A stretch of 57,625 bases of DNA from Acidobacteriota bacterium (GTDB lineage: Bacteria; Acidobacteriota; Vicinamibacteria; Fen-336), in assembly GCA_003223555.1 (NCBI GenBank), contig QHVM01000051.1:1-57625 (forward strand). Direction: 5' to 3'. The position numbers and the translations under genes were made by a program. Below, piece after piece: positions 32,883 to 42,100 of this stretch. The notes beneath the pieces were generated by a model. The model did not search any database. It saw only the letters and a program-made list of their open reading frames with translations, and had not been told where the DNA came from. Positions within the stretch are counted from its first letter, which is position 1. The number at the start of each line of letters is the position of its first letter.

Positions 32883-35409
32883 GCGACGCTCGGTCGCCCG
32901 CGCCTCGAAGCTACCCGCAGCGGTCCGAAGCATCCAGGTGTGGAAGCTCGGAGGAGCCTCGCTGGCCGACGCCCATGCGGTGCGCCGGATGGCGGGCCTG
33001 GTGCAGCGGCACGCCGGAGACCTGGTGGTGGTCGTCTCCGCCCTCAAGGGAGTGACCGACGCGCTCCTCGCCGGCGCGCACCGGTCGGCGGCGGGAGACC
33101 CGGCGGCGGCGAGCGCCCAGGCGGCGGTCTTCCTGCGGCGTCACCGGGCCCTCGTCCTCGAGCTGCTCCCCCCCGGACCCGACCGCCGCCGGCTCTTCTC
33201 GGAAGCCGATCGCGCGGCCCGAGAGTACCGCGAGATCTGCCGCGCGGTGGCCGCCCTCGGCCACCTGTCGCCCCGCTCGAGCGACGTGCTCGTCGCGCGC
33301 GGCGAGCGGGTGGCCGCCGCCGTCGTGGCCGCGACGCTCTCCGCGGCGGGCCGGGCGGCGGTGCGGGTGGACGCGCTGGAGGTCGTGTCGACCGATGGCC
33401 GCCACGGCGCCGCGGCCCCCGACCTGGCCGCGAGCCGCCGGCGCGCGCGGCGGGTGCTCGTCCCGCTGCTGCGCCGGGGCCTGACGCCGGTGGTGCCCGG
33501 GTTCATCGGCCAGGCGCCGGACGGCACGGTGGCCACGATGGGACGCGGGGGGACGGACCTCACGGCGACGCTCCTCGGCCGCGTCCTCGGCGCCTCGCGG
33601 GTCGTCCTCTGGAAGGATGTGCCGGGGATCCTGACCGCCGATCCCGGCCAGGTGCCGGACGCGCGCCTCATCCCCCAGCTTCACTACCGGGAAGCGGCCG
33701 AGGTCGCCTACTTCGGAGCCAAGGTCCTCCACCCGCGCGCGCTCATCCCGCTCGACGGCAGCCGGGTCCGACTGCACGTGCGCTCGTTCCTGGATCCGGA
33801 GGCGCCGGGCACCGAGGTGTCCGCCCGCCGGACCCTGCCGCGCTACCCGGTGAAGGGCCTGGCGGTCGAAGCCTCGCAGGCCCTGGTGACGGTCGCCGGC
33901 AAGGGCATGATGGGCGTGCCCGGCATCGCCGCCCGCACCTTCGGCGCGCTCCACGGCGAAGGCCTCTCGGTGTCGACGATCTTCCAGGCGTCGTCGGAGA
34001 ACTCCATCGGCTTCACGCTGCCCGAGGCGGAGGCGGCCCGCGCGGTGGCCGCGCTGCGCCGGGCTTTCGCCGAGGAGCTGTCCACGGGCCTCATCGACGG
34101 GGTCACGGCCCGCCCGGGCGTGGGCGTCGTGGCGGTGGTGGGCGAGGGTATGGCAGGGACGCCGGGCATCGCCGCGCGCGTGTTCTCCGCCCTCGGCGCG
34201 GGCGGCGTCAACGTGGTGGCGATCGCCCAGGGTTCCTCGGAGCGCAACATCACGTTCGTGGTGGACCGCTCCCAGCTGGCCGAAGCGGCCCGGCGGATCC
34301 ACGCCGCCTTCCAGCTCGCCAAGATCGGCGGCGGAAGGAGCCCCGAGCACCGGACCGACGTCGTGCTCCTCGGGTTCGGCCGCGTCGGCCGGGCGCTCGC
34401 CGACGCCATCGCCGCCCGCAACGGCCAGGCCGGCGTGAAGGTGGTGGGGCTGCTCGACCGGTCCGGCTACATCTTCGACCCTCGCGGTCTCTCCCGATCG
34501 CGTCTGCTCCGGCTGGCCCGCGGCAAGGACCGCGGGGCGCTCGTCGCCGAGCTGGGCGGCGTGCGGGCGAACGCCGACGCCACCCTGGCCCACATCGCCG
34601 GCCACGCGGTGACCCGGCCGGTGGTCGTCGACGTGACGGCCGAGGAGACGGGTGACCTGCTGCTCAAGGCGGCCGGCCAGGGCTTCGACCTCGTGCTCGC
34701 CAACAAGAAGCCGCTGGCCGGCTCGTTCCAGGACTACACGCGGCTGCAGGAGGCCGTGGAGCGCTCCGGGCGGCGGCTGCGCTTCGAGGCCACGGTGGGC
34801 GCCGGACTGCCCATCCTCGACACCCACCGGAAGCTCGTCGACAGCGGCGACCGCGTGTTGCGCGTCGAAGGCTGCCTGAGCGGCACGCTGGGCTACGTGC
34901 TCTCGGCGGTCTCGGAGGGCAAGCCCTTCTCGACGGCGGTCCGGGAAGCTGTGACGCTGGGCTACGCCGAGCCCGATCCCCGGGACGACCTGTCGGGCCG
35001 CGATGCCGCCCGAAAAGGCCTCATCCTCGGCCGGCTGCTCGGCTACACCGGCGCTCCTCCGGCGGCCGAGGACCTGGTGCCGGCCGCGCTGCGGCAGGTG
35101 CCGCTGGAGCAGTTCCTGGAGCGGCTCTCGAGCCTCGACGACGAGTGGCGCCGGCGGGTCGAACACGAATCCGGACGCGGCCGGGTGCTGCGCTACGTCG
35201 TCGAGGCGACGCCCCGCCGGGTGCGGGCCCATCTGGCGGCCGTGCCCGCCGATTCCGCGGTGGGTGCCCTCCGGGGGACGCGGAACCTCGTCTCGTTCAC
35301 GACGCGCCGGTACCGCCGGGACCCCCTGGTCATCACCGGCCCGGGTGCGGGACCGGAGGTGACGGCGGCGGGCATCCTCAACGATCTCCAGCATCTCGCC
35401 GTGACCTGA
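32866..35409 (+). CDS. thrA: Bifunctional aspartokinase / homoserine dehydrogenase
   Basis: The 847-residue protein fuses aspartokinase (about 20-310; WKLGGASLADAHAV, MGRGGTDLTATLLG, WKDVPGILTADP) with a regulatory ACT pair (about 325-475; VAGKGMMGVPGIAARTF and VGEGMAGTPGIAARVF) and homoserine dehydrogenase (about 490-845; VLLGFGRVGRALADAI, ANKKPLAG, GCLSGTLGYVLSAV). It catalyses the first and third steps of the aspartate pathway to threonine. The start GTG lies inside the end of thrC. The two ACT units suggest feedback by an end product, most likely threonine. Some substitutions occur, such as KLGGAS in place of KFGGTS. Confidence 0.94.
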   Translation: MARRHKRRSVARASKLPAAVRSIQVWKLGGASLADAHAVRRMAGLVQRHAGDLVVVVSALKGVTDALLAGAHRSAAGDPAAASAQAAVFLRRHRALVLELLPPGPDRRRLFSEADRAAREYREICRAVAALGHLSPRSSDVLVARGERVAAAVVAATLSAAGRAAVRVDALEVVSTDGRHGAAAPDLAASRRRARRVLVPLLRRGLTPVVPGFIGQAPDGTVATMGRGGTDLTATLLGRVLGASRVVLWKDVPGILTADPGQVPDARLIPQLHYREAAEVAYFGAKVLHPRALIPLDGSRVRLHVRSFLDPEAPGTEVSARRTLPRYPVKGLAVEASQALVTVAGKGMMGVPGIAARTFGALHGEGLSVSTIFQASSENSIGFTLPEAEAARAVAALRRAFAEELSTGLIDGVTARPGVGVVAVVGEGMAGTPGIAARVFSALGAGGVNVVAIAQGSSERNITFVVDRSQLAEAARRIHAAFQLAKIGGGRSPEHRTDVVLLGFGRVGRALADAIAARNGQAGVKVVGLLDRSGYIFDPRGLSRSRLLRLARGKDRGALVAELGGVRANADATLAHIAGHAVTRPVVVDVTAEETGDLLLKAAGQGFDLVLANKKPLAGSFQDYTRLQEAVERSGRRLRFEATVGAGLPILDTHRKLVDSGDRVLRVEGCLSGTLGYVLSAVSEGKPFSTAVREAVTLGYAEPDPRDDLSGRDAARKGLILGRLLGYTGAPPAAEDLVPAALRQVPLEQFLERLSSLDDEWRRRVEHESGRGRVLRYVVEATPRRVRAHLAAVPADSAVGALRGTRNLVSFTTRRYRRDPLVITGPGAGPEVTAAGILNDLQHLAVT

Positions 35410-35421
35410 GGCCGTCGCCAC

Positions 35422-35450
35422 TCGACTTGGTCCGCGCCGCGGTCTAAACT
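35422..35450 (+). promoter_or_regulatory. Promoter of the histidine kinase gene
   Basis: TCGACT (35422-35427), 17 bases, TAAACT (35445-35450). The ATG at 35459 follows 8 bases after the -10, so the leader is 0-2 bases. Confidence 0.55.
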
Positions 35451-35458
35451 CCGGGTTG

Positions 35459-36949
35459 ATGCCGTCGCCGCCCGCGCGGTCCCGCCTGGGCCGCCTGACG
35501 CTCAAGACCCGGCTCCTGCTCATGATGTTGTCGCTGCTGGCGCTGTCGGTCAGCAGCCTGTTCGTCCTCCACCTGCGCAGCGAGGCCCGCCTGGTCTCCC
35601 AGCTCCGCGACTACACCGAGGACCTCTCGACCGCCATCGAGGTCTTCCAGGAGCAGCCGGTGGGAGAGGCCGGCGACCCGCAGGCGGCCCTCAAGGCCTA
35701 CATGGAGAAGCTGCGCCAGCTGGGCGTGAAGGACGTCTCGATCGCCGACACCTCCGAGGTGCAGGCCTCCACCAACCCCCAGAACGTCGGCAAGCAGCTC
35801 GTGCGCTCGCACAAGAAGAAGGGGCCCAAGCAGTACGTCATCCACGGCGTGCTCGGCGAGGAGACGGGGCCGCCGGGCAGCCAGCGCACGGCGACCCTGA
35901 GCGTGCCGATCGTCCTCGGCGAGCAGAAGGTCGGGTACCTGCTCGTCACCCGGTACCTGGAGGACTTCTCGTCCCTGTCCCAGGAGGCGTTCCTGAAGCG
36001 CCTGCTCGCCACCCTCGCCGTGTTCGGGGTCGGCATCCTGGTCTCTCTGCTGCTCTCGTGGTCCTTCTCGCGGCCGCTCCAGGAGCTCAACGACGCCGCG
36101 CACCGCGTGGCGGCCGGCGACCTCTCGGTGAAGGTCCCCGGGGGTGGCGCGGTGGAGACCGACAGCCTGTCGCGGACCTTCAACGAGATGGTGGAGCGGC
36201 TGCGGGAGAACCGGCTCCTCGAGGAGCGGCTCCATTTCGCGGAGCGCTCCACCGCCCTGGGTCGGCTCGCCTCGGCGGTCGCCCACGAGATCCGCAACCC
36301 CCTGAACTTCATCAACCTCTCGATCGACCACGTGCGGGAGCGCCTGGCCCCCGCCGAGCCGGCCCGCCGTCAGGACTTCGAGCGGATCCTGGCCAACGTG
36401 AAGGCCGAGGTGCTCCGCCTGAACCGACTGGTGGGCGACTTCCTCTCCTTCGGCAAGCCGATGCGTCTGCACCCGCGGATCTGCGCGGTGGACGACGTGC
36501 TGAAGGAGGTCGCCTCCCTCGTCGACCACAAGGCCAAGGACCAGGGCATCGCGCTGGCCGTGGAGACCGAGCCGGGCCTGCCGCGCACGGTGGCCGACCC
36601 CGAGCTGCTCAAGACATGCTTCCTCAACCTGATGATCAACGCGGTCGACGCGATGCCCGACGGAGGGCTGCTGACGGTCGCCGTGCGGCGGATGGAAGGC
36701 TCCCTGGAGGTCACGGTGAGCGACACCGGGCGCGGGATGACGGCGGAGGAGATCCGGGGCGCTTTCGAGCCCTACTACTCGACCAAGGACGCCGGCCTCG
36801 GGATCGGCCTCGCCCTCACCCGCAAGATCGTGGCCGACCACGGCGGGGCGATCGACCTGGAGAGCGCGCCCGGGCGGGGCACGACCGCCCGCATCGTGCT
36901 GCCGCTGGCCGCCGAGACGGCGGTCGCCGCGGAGGCGCTGGGCAGGTGA
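35459..36949 (+). CDS. Sensor histidine kinase, AtoS/NtrB type
   Basis: The 496-residue kinase has a membrane helix at about 15-38, an extracytoplasmic sensor of about 140 residues, a second helix (about 180-203), HAMP, the phosphoacceptor box AVAHEIRNPLNF (His near 276), and an ATPase domain with NLMINAVDAMPDGG, DTGRGM and GLGIGLALTRKIV. It phosphorylates the NtrC-type regulator whose GTG overlaps its own stop. A TTG precedes the ATG; I used the ATG, which is at the predicted transcript start. The signal sensed is unknown. Confidence 0.92.
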   Translation: MPSPPARSRLGRLTLKTRLLLMMLSLLALSVSSLFVLHLRSEARLVSQLRDYTEDLSTAIEVFQEQPVGEAGDPQAALKAYMEKLRQLGVKDVSIADTSEVQASTNPQNVGKQLVRSHKKKGPKQYVIHGVLGEETGPPGSQRTATLSVPIVLGEQKVGYLLVTRYLEDFSSLSQEAFLKRLLATLAVFGVGILVSLLLSWSFSRPLQELNDAAHRVAAGDLSVKVPGGGAVETDSLSRTFNEMVERLRENRLLEERLHFAERSTALGRLASAVAHEIRNPLNFINLSIDHVRERLAPAEPARRQDFERILANVKAEVLRLNRLVGDFLSFGKPMRLHPRICAVDDVLKEVASLVDHKAKDQGIALAVETEPGLPRTVADPELLKTCFLNLMINAVDAMPDGGLLTVAVRRMEGSLEVTVSDTGRGMTAEEIRGAFEPYYSTKDAGLGIGLALTRKIVADHGGAIDLESAPGRGTTARIVLPLAAETAVAAEALGR

Positions 36950-38340
36950 AGGGCCGGGTCCTCGTCGTCGACGACGAGCGGCGGCAGCGCGACATCCTGC
37001 AGATGATCCTGGAGGCGGAGGGCTACGAGACGACGGCGGCCGGCAACGGCCGCCAGGCTCTCCAGGCCGCCCAGGCCGAGGGCTTCGACGTCGTCCTCAC
37101 CGACCTCAAGATGCCGGACTTGAACGGCATCGAGCTGCTGAGCGAGATCCTGAAGCTCCAGCCCTCGCCGCTGGTGATCCTGATGACCGCCCACGGCACC
37201 ATCGACAGCGCGGTGGACGCCATGCGCAAGGGCGCCTTCGACTACCTGACCAAGCCCCTGGAGAAGGACGAGCTCCTCCTCGTCCTCCGACGCGCCCTGG
37301 AGCGCGCCCACCTGGTCCGGGAGAACCGGATGCTGCACGAGCAGCTCCGCGACCGCTTCCGGCTCGACAACATCGTGGGCGCCCACGGCTCGATGCAGGA
37401 CGTCTTCCGCGTGGTGCACAAGGTGGCCAGCTCCACCTCCACCGTCCTCGTGTACGGGGAGAGCGGCACCGGAAAGGAGCTGGTCGCCCGTGCCCTCCAC
37501 CACGAGAGCGACCGCCGCAGCCGCCCCTTCTACGCGGTGAACGCGGCCGCCCTGCCCGAGAGCATCCTGGAGGCGGAGCTGTTCGGACACGAGAAGGGCG
37601 CCTTCACGGGGGCCGAGATGCGCAAGATCGGCCTCTTCGAGCAGGCGTCGGGCTCGACACTCTTCCTCGACGAGGTCGGCGACCTCAAGCGCGACCTCCA
37701 GGTGAAGCTCCTGCGCGCGCTGCAAGAGCGGGAGATCATGCGGGTGGGCGGCACCGAGCGCATCCGCATCGACGTGCGCATCGTGGCCGCCACCAACCAG
37801 GACCTGGACCGCGCGGTGCGCGAGGGCCGCTTCCGCGAGGACCTCTATTACCGCCTCAACGTGATCCCGATCGTGCTCCCGCCCCTGCGCGAGCGCCGGA
37901 CGGACATTCCCCTCCTGGTCGACCACTTCATCGCCAAGTACAGCGGCACCCGGCGCCGCGGCGTGAGCGAGGACGCGCTGAAGATCCTGATGGCCTACGA
38001 CTGGCCGGGCAACGTGCGCGAGCTGGAGTCGGTGGTCGAGCGCGCGCTGCTGCTCGGGGAGCGTGACCTCATCGTGCCCGCCGACCTCCCGGCCCCCGTC
38101 CGAGCCGGAACGAGCGGGCCCCGGGGAGCCATGGAGCTCGAGATCCCGGACTCCGGCATCAACCTCGACGCCCTCGAGCGCTCCCTCATCCTGAAGGCGC
38201 TCGACAAGGCGGGCGGCAACGTCTCGCGCGCCGCGCGCTTGCTCGGCCTGAGCCGGCGGACCCTTCAGTACCGCATGGAGAAGATGCAGTCTGCCCCGGA
38301 AGGGGCACCTGGTGCCCCAAAAGGGGCGCGCGCCGTCTGA
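36946..38340 (+). CDS. Sigma-54-dependent NtrC-type response regulator
   Basis: The 464-residue regulator has a receiver (1-120; VVDDERRQR, Asp in VLTDLKMPDLNG, Lys in YLTKPLEKD), an AAA+ sigma-54 activator domain (Walker A GESGTGKE near 171, intact GAFTGA loop near 219, Walker B STLFLDEVGDL) and a Fis-type helix-turn-helix (LDKAGGNVSRAARLLGLSRRTLQYRM). The GAFTGA loop means it can activate RNA polymerase with RpoN. A low-complexity tail (SAPEGAPGAPKGARAV) follows the helix-turn-helix, and its codons contain two tandem dyads that look like its own binding sites. The GTG start overlaps the kinase stop. Confidence 0.95.
   Translation: MKGRVLVVDDERRQRDILQMILEAEGYETTAAGNGRQALQAAQAEGFDVVLTDLKMPDLNGIELLSEILKLQPSPLVILMTAHGTIDSAVDAMRKGAFDYLTKPLEKDELLLVLRRALERAHLVRENRMLHEQLRDRFRLDNIVGAHGSMQDVFRVVHKVASSTSTVLVYGESGTGKELVARALHHESDRRSRPFYAVNAAALPESILEAELFGHEKGAFTGAEMRKIGLFEQASGSTLFLDEVGDLKRDLQVKLLRALQEREIMRVGGTERIRIDVRIVAATNQDLDRAVREGRFREDLYYRLNVIPIVLPPLRERRTDIPLLVDHFIAKYSGTRRRGVSEDALKILMAYDWPGNVRELESVVERALLLGERDLIVPADLPAPVRAGTSGPRGAMELEIPDSGINLDALERSLILKALDKAGGNVSRAARLLGLSRRTLQYRMEKMQSAPEGAPGAPKGARAV
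38292..38328 (+). promoter_or_regulatory. Candidate enhancer site: two TGCCCC-N4-GGGGC dyads
   Basis: TGCCCC-GGAA-GGGGCA (38292-38307) and TGCCCC-AAAA-GGGGCG (38313-38328) have the same arms, and their centres are 21 bases apart, two turns of the helix. They lie about 140 and 119 bases upstream of the predicted sigma-54 start at about 38440, where NtrC-type activators normally bind. They are inside the 3' end of the regulator gene. A third dyad GGGGCACC-T-GGTGCCCC bridges them. Confidence 0.6.
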
Positions 38341-38413
38341 CCGGTCGGTCGGTCGCCTCCGGCAAGAAACTCGGGGGCAAGGAGTTGCCGGCGGGGCGCG
38401 CCGCGCAGGGCCG

Positions 38414-38429
38414 TGGCATTGCGCTTGCT
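38414..38429 (+). promoter_or_regulatory. Sigma-54 (-24/-12) promoter
   Basis: TGGCAT-TGCGC-TTGCT has GG and GC exactly 10 bases apart and one mismatch to TGGCAC. Transcription would start near 38440, giving a leader of about 43 bases with AGGAG at 38464-38468. It lies directly downstream of a sigma-54 activator gene. The inverted repeat CCGGCAA (38359-38365) / TTGCCGG (38385-38391) lies between the dyads and the promoter. Confidence 0.7.
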
Positions 38430-38482
38430 GTTCCCCGGGCGCGGACCGCTTCCGGTCCGCTTCAGGAGAAACAAGCATCCCT

Positions 38483-38872
38483 ATGAAGAAGTCCGCGTTG
38501 CTGCTGTCCCTGGTCTTTGCGGCCGGCGTCGCCGCCGCCGACCAGACCCCGAAGACCGATGCGGCCAAGCCGGAGGCCAAGACGACCGCGTCGGAGAAGG
38601 CCGTGAAGGCGCCGGCCAAGACCCACGACGTCACCGCCGAGCTGGTCTCCGTCGACACCGAGAAGAACACCGTGACGATCAAGGGTGAGAACGAGAACCA
38701 CACCGCGCCGGTCGAGGGCAAGGCGATCGCCACGCTCAAGACCGCGAAGGCCGGGCAGAAGTACGTGTTCACCTGCCGCGACAACGAGAAGGGTGAGCAC
38801 CAGGCCATCACCGCGATCAGCGAGGCCAAGGAGGCCAAGCCGGCCGCGGCCCAGACTCCCGCGAAGAACTAA
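38483..38872 (+). CDS. Small secreted Ala/Lys-rich protein
   Basis: The 129-residue product has a signal peptide (MKKSALLLSLVFAAGVAAA, cleavage near 19). A charged Ala/Lys/Pro linker follows, then a compact beta-rich part with HDVTAELVSVDTEKNTVTIKG and APVEGKAIATLKTAKAGQKYVFTCRD, and a repeat of the Ala/Lys linker at the end. The core resembles small OB-like or periplasmic Cu-binding-like domains, but I do not recognise it with certainty. It has one cysteine. It is driven by the sigma-54 promoter and ends at a clear terminator, so it is a single-gene target of the adjacent two-component system. Confidence 0.8.
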   Translation: MKKSALLLSLVFAAGVAAADQTPKTDAAKPEAKTTASEKAVKAPAKTHDVTAELVSVDTEKNTVTIKGENENHTAPVEGKAIATLKTAKAGQKYVFTCRDNEKGEHQAITAISEAKEAKPAAAQTPAKN

Positions 38873-38892
38873 CCGACTCCCTTTCCGTACCG

Positions 38893-38929
38893 GGGCGCAC
38901 GGGCCAGATCGGGCCCGGCGCCCTGTTTT
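38893..38929 (+). terminator. Intrinsic terminator of the small secreted gene
   Basis: GGGCGC (38893-38898) pairs with GCGCCC (38918-38923), and GGGCC (38901-38905) with GGCCC (38912-38916), followed by TGTTTT. It ends the sigma-54 transcript. Confidence 0.75.
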
Positions 38930-38952
38930 CATTTCGACGCGGACAGGCGCGC

Positions 38953-38958
38953 TAGAAT
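38953..38958 (+). promoter_or_regulatory. -10 element TAGAAT, leaderless
   Basis: TAGAAT ends exactly 6 bases before the ATG at 38965, so transcription should begin on the start codon. A good -35 was not found. Confidence 0.5.
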
Positions 38959-38964
38959 TGCGCC

Positions 38965-39174
38965 ATGGACGAGGACGAGACGCGGCCCGTCGATGAGCCG
39001 CCCACGGCCGCGGACCTCGACCGCATCGAGTCGATGATCGACAGCCAGCCCCCCGACAACGTGGTGCGGGTGCGCGACATCGCCCCCCTCGTCAAGCGGC
39101 TCGTCGCGGAGGTGCGGCGCCTCTCAGGCGAGAGCCGGCGGCTGCAGGAGCGTCTCCGCAAGCTACAGAACTGA
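38965..39174 (+). CDS. Small coiled-coil protein
   Basis: The 69-residue product is acidic at the start (MDEDETRPVDEPP). It then has a helix with DLDRIESMIDSQ and an Arg/Leu coiled coil (LVKRLVAEVRRLSGESRRLQERLRKL). It has no cysteine, signal or membrane helix. I do not recognise it. The start is supported by a TAGAAT 6 bases before the ATG. It is a single gene between a terminator and the convergent permease-GH2 gene, 22 bases away. Confidence 0.65.
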   Translation: MDEDETRPVDEPPTAADLDRIESMIDSQPPDNVVRVRDIAPLVKRLVAEVRRLSGESRRLQERLRKLQN

Positions 39175-39196
39175 ATCCTGGGGCAGGCCCCGCGGC

Positions 39197-42100
39197 TCAG
39201 TTCGTCGCCGCGGGGGCGTTCCAGGCTTCCGCCTCCACGACCGGACGCGCGCCCGAGCCGCGCGGATACGAGACGTGGAGGACCCGCTTCTCGCCGGGCA
39301 GCAGCTCGAAGTAGTTGTCCTCCCAGTAGACGGGCAGGATCTCCCGCCCGCCCGCGCCCTCGATGAGCTTCACGCGCACCTGGAAGGCGAGAGCGCGGCC
39401 GGCATTCTCGACGCTCACGCGCGCGGAGCCTTCGGGTCCCGCCGGCTCGGCCGGCGACGACACGACCAGCTTCGTGGGCGGCAGCGTGGCCAGCGCCGTG
39501 AGGTCGGCGTGCGTCGTCGTCGGCGTGTAGTACCACTTGGTGTTCTTCCAGTCGAGCACGTCGTCACGCGTCGAGAGCCAGTAGAAGTTCGTGCTGACCA
39601 CGCGTCCCTCGGCGTCCGCCAGGCCCAGCCGGAGGAAGTAGGTCGGGGTCAGGTCGGCCAGGGCGGGGATGACGATCGCCCGCACGACGCCGTCCGGGGG
39701 CACGTCCACCTCCGCGTCGCGGGAGAACCTCGATCCGAGCCCCAGGTCGAGGACGCGGGCGGACACCTTCACGCCGCGGAACGCTTCCGGACGGTCGTTG
39801 ACGACGGCGACCGACCGGTCGTCGTACGAGTACTGCACGTGGAGCGGCTCGCACGCCTTCTTCGTCCCGAAGTAACCGCCGCCGGGACGCAGGTAGTAGT
39901 CGTAGAGGTGCCAGATCATCGAGGGCCAGGCGTTGTTGAGCATCCACTGGATGACGCCGGTGCCGACGTACTTGTTGCGGGCGTAGCCCTCGAACATCGC
40001 CCGCTCGCCCTCGTAGGCCAGGGCCTGCGCCTTGCGCGCGTAGTCCTCGACGCCGGTGGCCTTGCCGTAGCGTCCCTCGAGGGCGCCGGTGAACAGCTTG
40101 AGGTCCTTGAACTCTCCCCCCCCGGCGTGGAAGGCCCACACCTCGTCGATCGGCCAGAGGTGATCGCCGGGCAGCATCTGCCTCAGGCTCTCGACCGGCG
40201 GCACCGCGGCGCCGGGGCTGATCTCGGTCGCGAAGCCGAAGGCGCCTCCCGAGTCGTGGTCGGTGAGCCAATACGAGGGCGGCACGTAGTCGTAGGGGCC
40301 CTTCATCTTGACGCCGCTCGCCCCGCTGACGCTCGTCGGCTTGTCGGTGGCGGACGAGATGATGGGCTTGGGCCATGACTGTTGCGCGAGCACCTCGAGG
40401 TAGGCCTTCTCGACGTCGGGCGGCGGCGGGCCGTCGCTGCCGTCGAGCCAGACGAGCAGGCTGGGATGGTTGCGCAGCCGCCGCGCCTGGTCGGTCAGGG
40501 AGGCGACCGCCACCCGGCGGTCCTCGGCGTCCCAGTCCTTCCACTTCTCCCAGTGGTCGCAGCAGCACCAGCCGGCCATCACCAGGATGCCGTCGCGGTC
40601 GGCGAGGTCGAAGAACTCGTCAGGCTCCAGCTTGCCTTCGAGCCGGATGGTGTTGAGGCCCATCTCCTTCACGTAGCGGAACTGCGCCTCCAAGCGCTCC
40701 CGCGACCACCGCAGCATCATGTCCGGCGACCAGCCCCCGCCGCGGATGAGGATCGGCTTGCCGTTCACCTTGAAGAGCCGATGGCCCTCGGGCGTCAGCT
40801 CCGAGTCGATCTGCTGGATGCCGAAGCGCACCTCCTGGCGGTCCGACCGCGACCCGTCCGCGTCGACCGAGAGCGCCAGCGTGTACAGCTCCGGCGCACC
40901 CATGCGGTAGGGCCACCACAGCCGCGGGTGGGACAGGTTGAGCGCGGGCACTTGCTCGGGCGCGAAGCGGACAGTCGCCTTCTCGCGGGGCGCGAGCTTC
41001 ACCGGCCGTGAGAACCGGACGTCTCCGATCACGCCCCTCACCGTGCCGACCGCCTCCTTGTCGGTCGCGTTCCAGACCTCGGCGGTCACGGTCAGGTGGG
41101 CCGCGTCGAGCGAGGGCAGGTCCAGCCGCGCGAGGACCTGCGGGTGGCGCAAGGCGAGCGGTCCGCTGTCGGAGATCGACACGCCGGCCCAGAGGCCCAT
41201 GTCCTTGTCGGGGGGGGCGGGGTTCCAGTCGACCCAGGTGATCCCGAGGTCGCCGGGACCGGGGGCGAAGACCTCGACGGCCAGCGCGTTGCGCGTCCCC
41301 GGATGGGCGAGCCGTGTCACGTCGAACTCGTAGCGGCGGAACGCGCCCGCGACCTCGTCGGATCCGGCGACCCGCTCGCCGTTGAGCCAGACGTTGGCGC
41401 GGTAGTTGATCCCGTCGAAGCGCAGCCAGAACGCGCGGCCGGGAGGCGAGGCCGGCAGCGCGAACTCCGTGCGGTACCACCAGGACGAGCGGAACGGGCT
41501 GTCGCCGGGCATGGGCAGGTTGGAGAAGTTCTTTCCGATCGGGTACGTGGCGCCAGGCAGCGAGCGGAGGGCCATGCCGAAGTAGGGATCGGGATAGGTG
41601 CCGTCGCCGACGAGGGCGCCGACGACCGTGCTCGGAACGGCCGCGCGATGCCAGGCCTCGGTCCGGAAGCCAACCCTGGACACCGCCTCCCCCTTGACCA
41701 CGACCTTCCCGGAGGACTGGATCGCCCAGCCGGCATCGAGGGACTGGTGAAGGCCGGCCGGATCGGCGGCCCCCGCCGGCGCCGCCAGGGCGAGCAGCAG
41801 CGTCGTCGCGCCCGCGAACGGCCACGCCCGCTCCAGGCGCGCCCGGCCCAGGAACGTGGCGACACCCGCCGCGAGCGTAAGCAGGCCCACCTCCACGTAG
41901 CCCCAGCCCGACGTCAGGAAGATGTAGGCCCACCCGGCCAGGGCCACGATCGCGGGCACGGGGTACAGCCACATCTTGAAGGGGCGCGCGTCGTCGGGCA
42001 GCCGCTTGCGCAGCAACGGCACCGCGATGATCTGCCCGACGAACTGCACGATCACCCGGGTGGTGATGAGGGCGGTGATGACCTGGTCCAGGCTGAAGAA

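Noticed and set aside
32911-35523. Open frame of 870 codons opposite thrA
   Set aside because: It mirrors the aspartokinase-homoserine dehydrogenase gene, whose motifs are clear. No independent support for the antisense frame.
41800-41900. Two separate genes for the permease and the GH2 enzyme
   Set aside because: The frame is continuous, with no stop and no ATG or GTG in frame near the junction, so a single fused product is the simplest reading.
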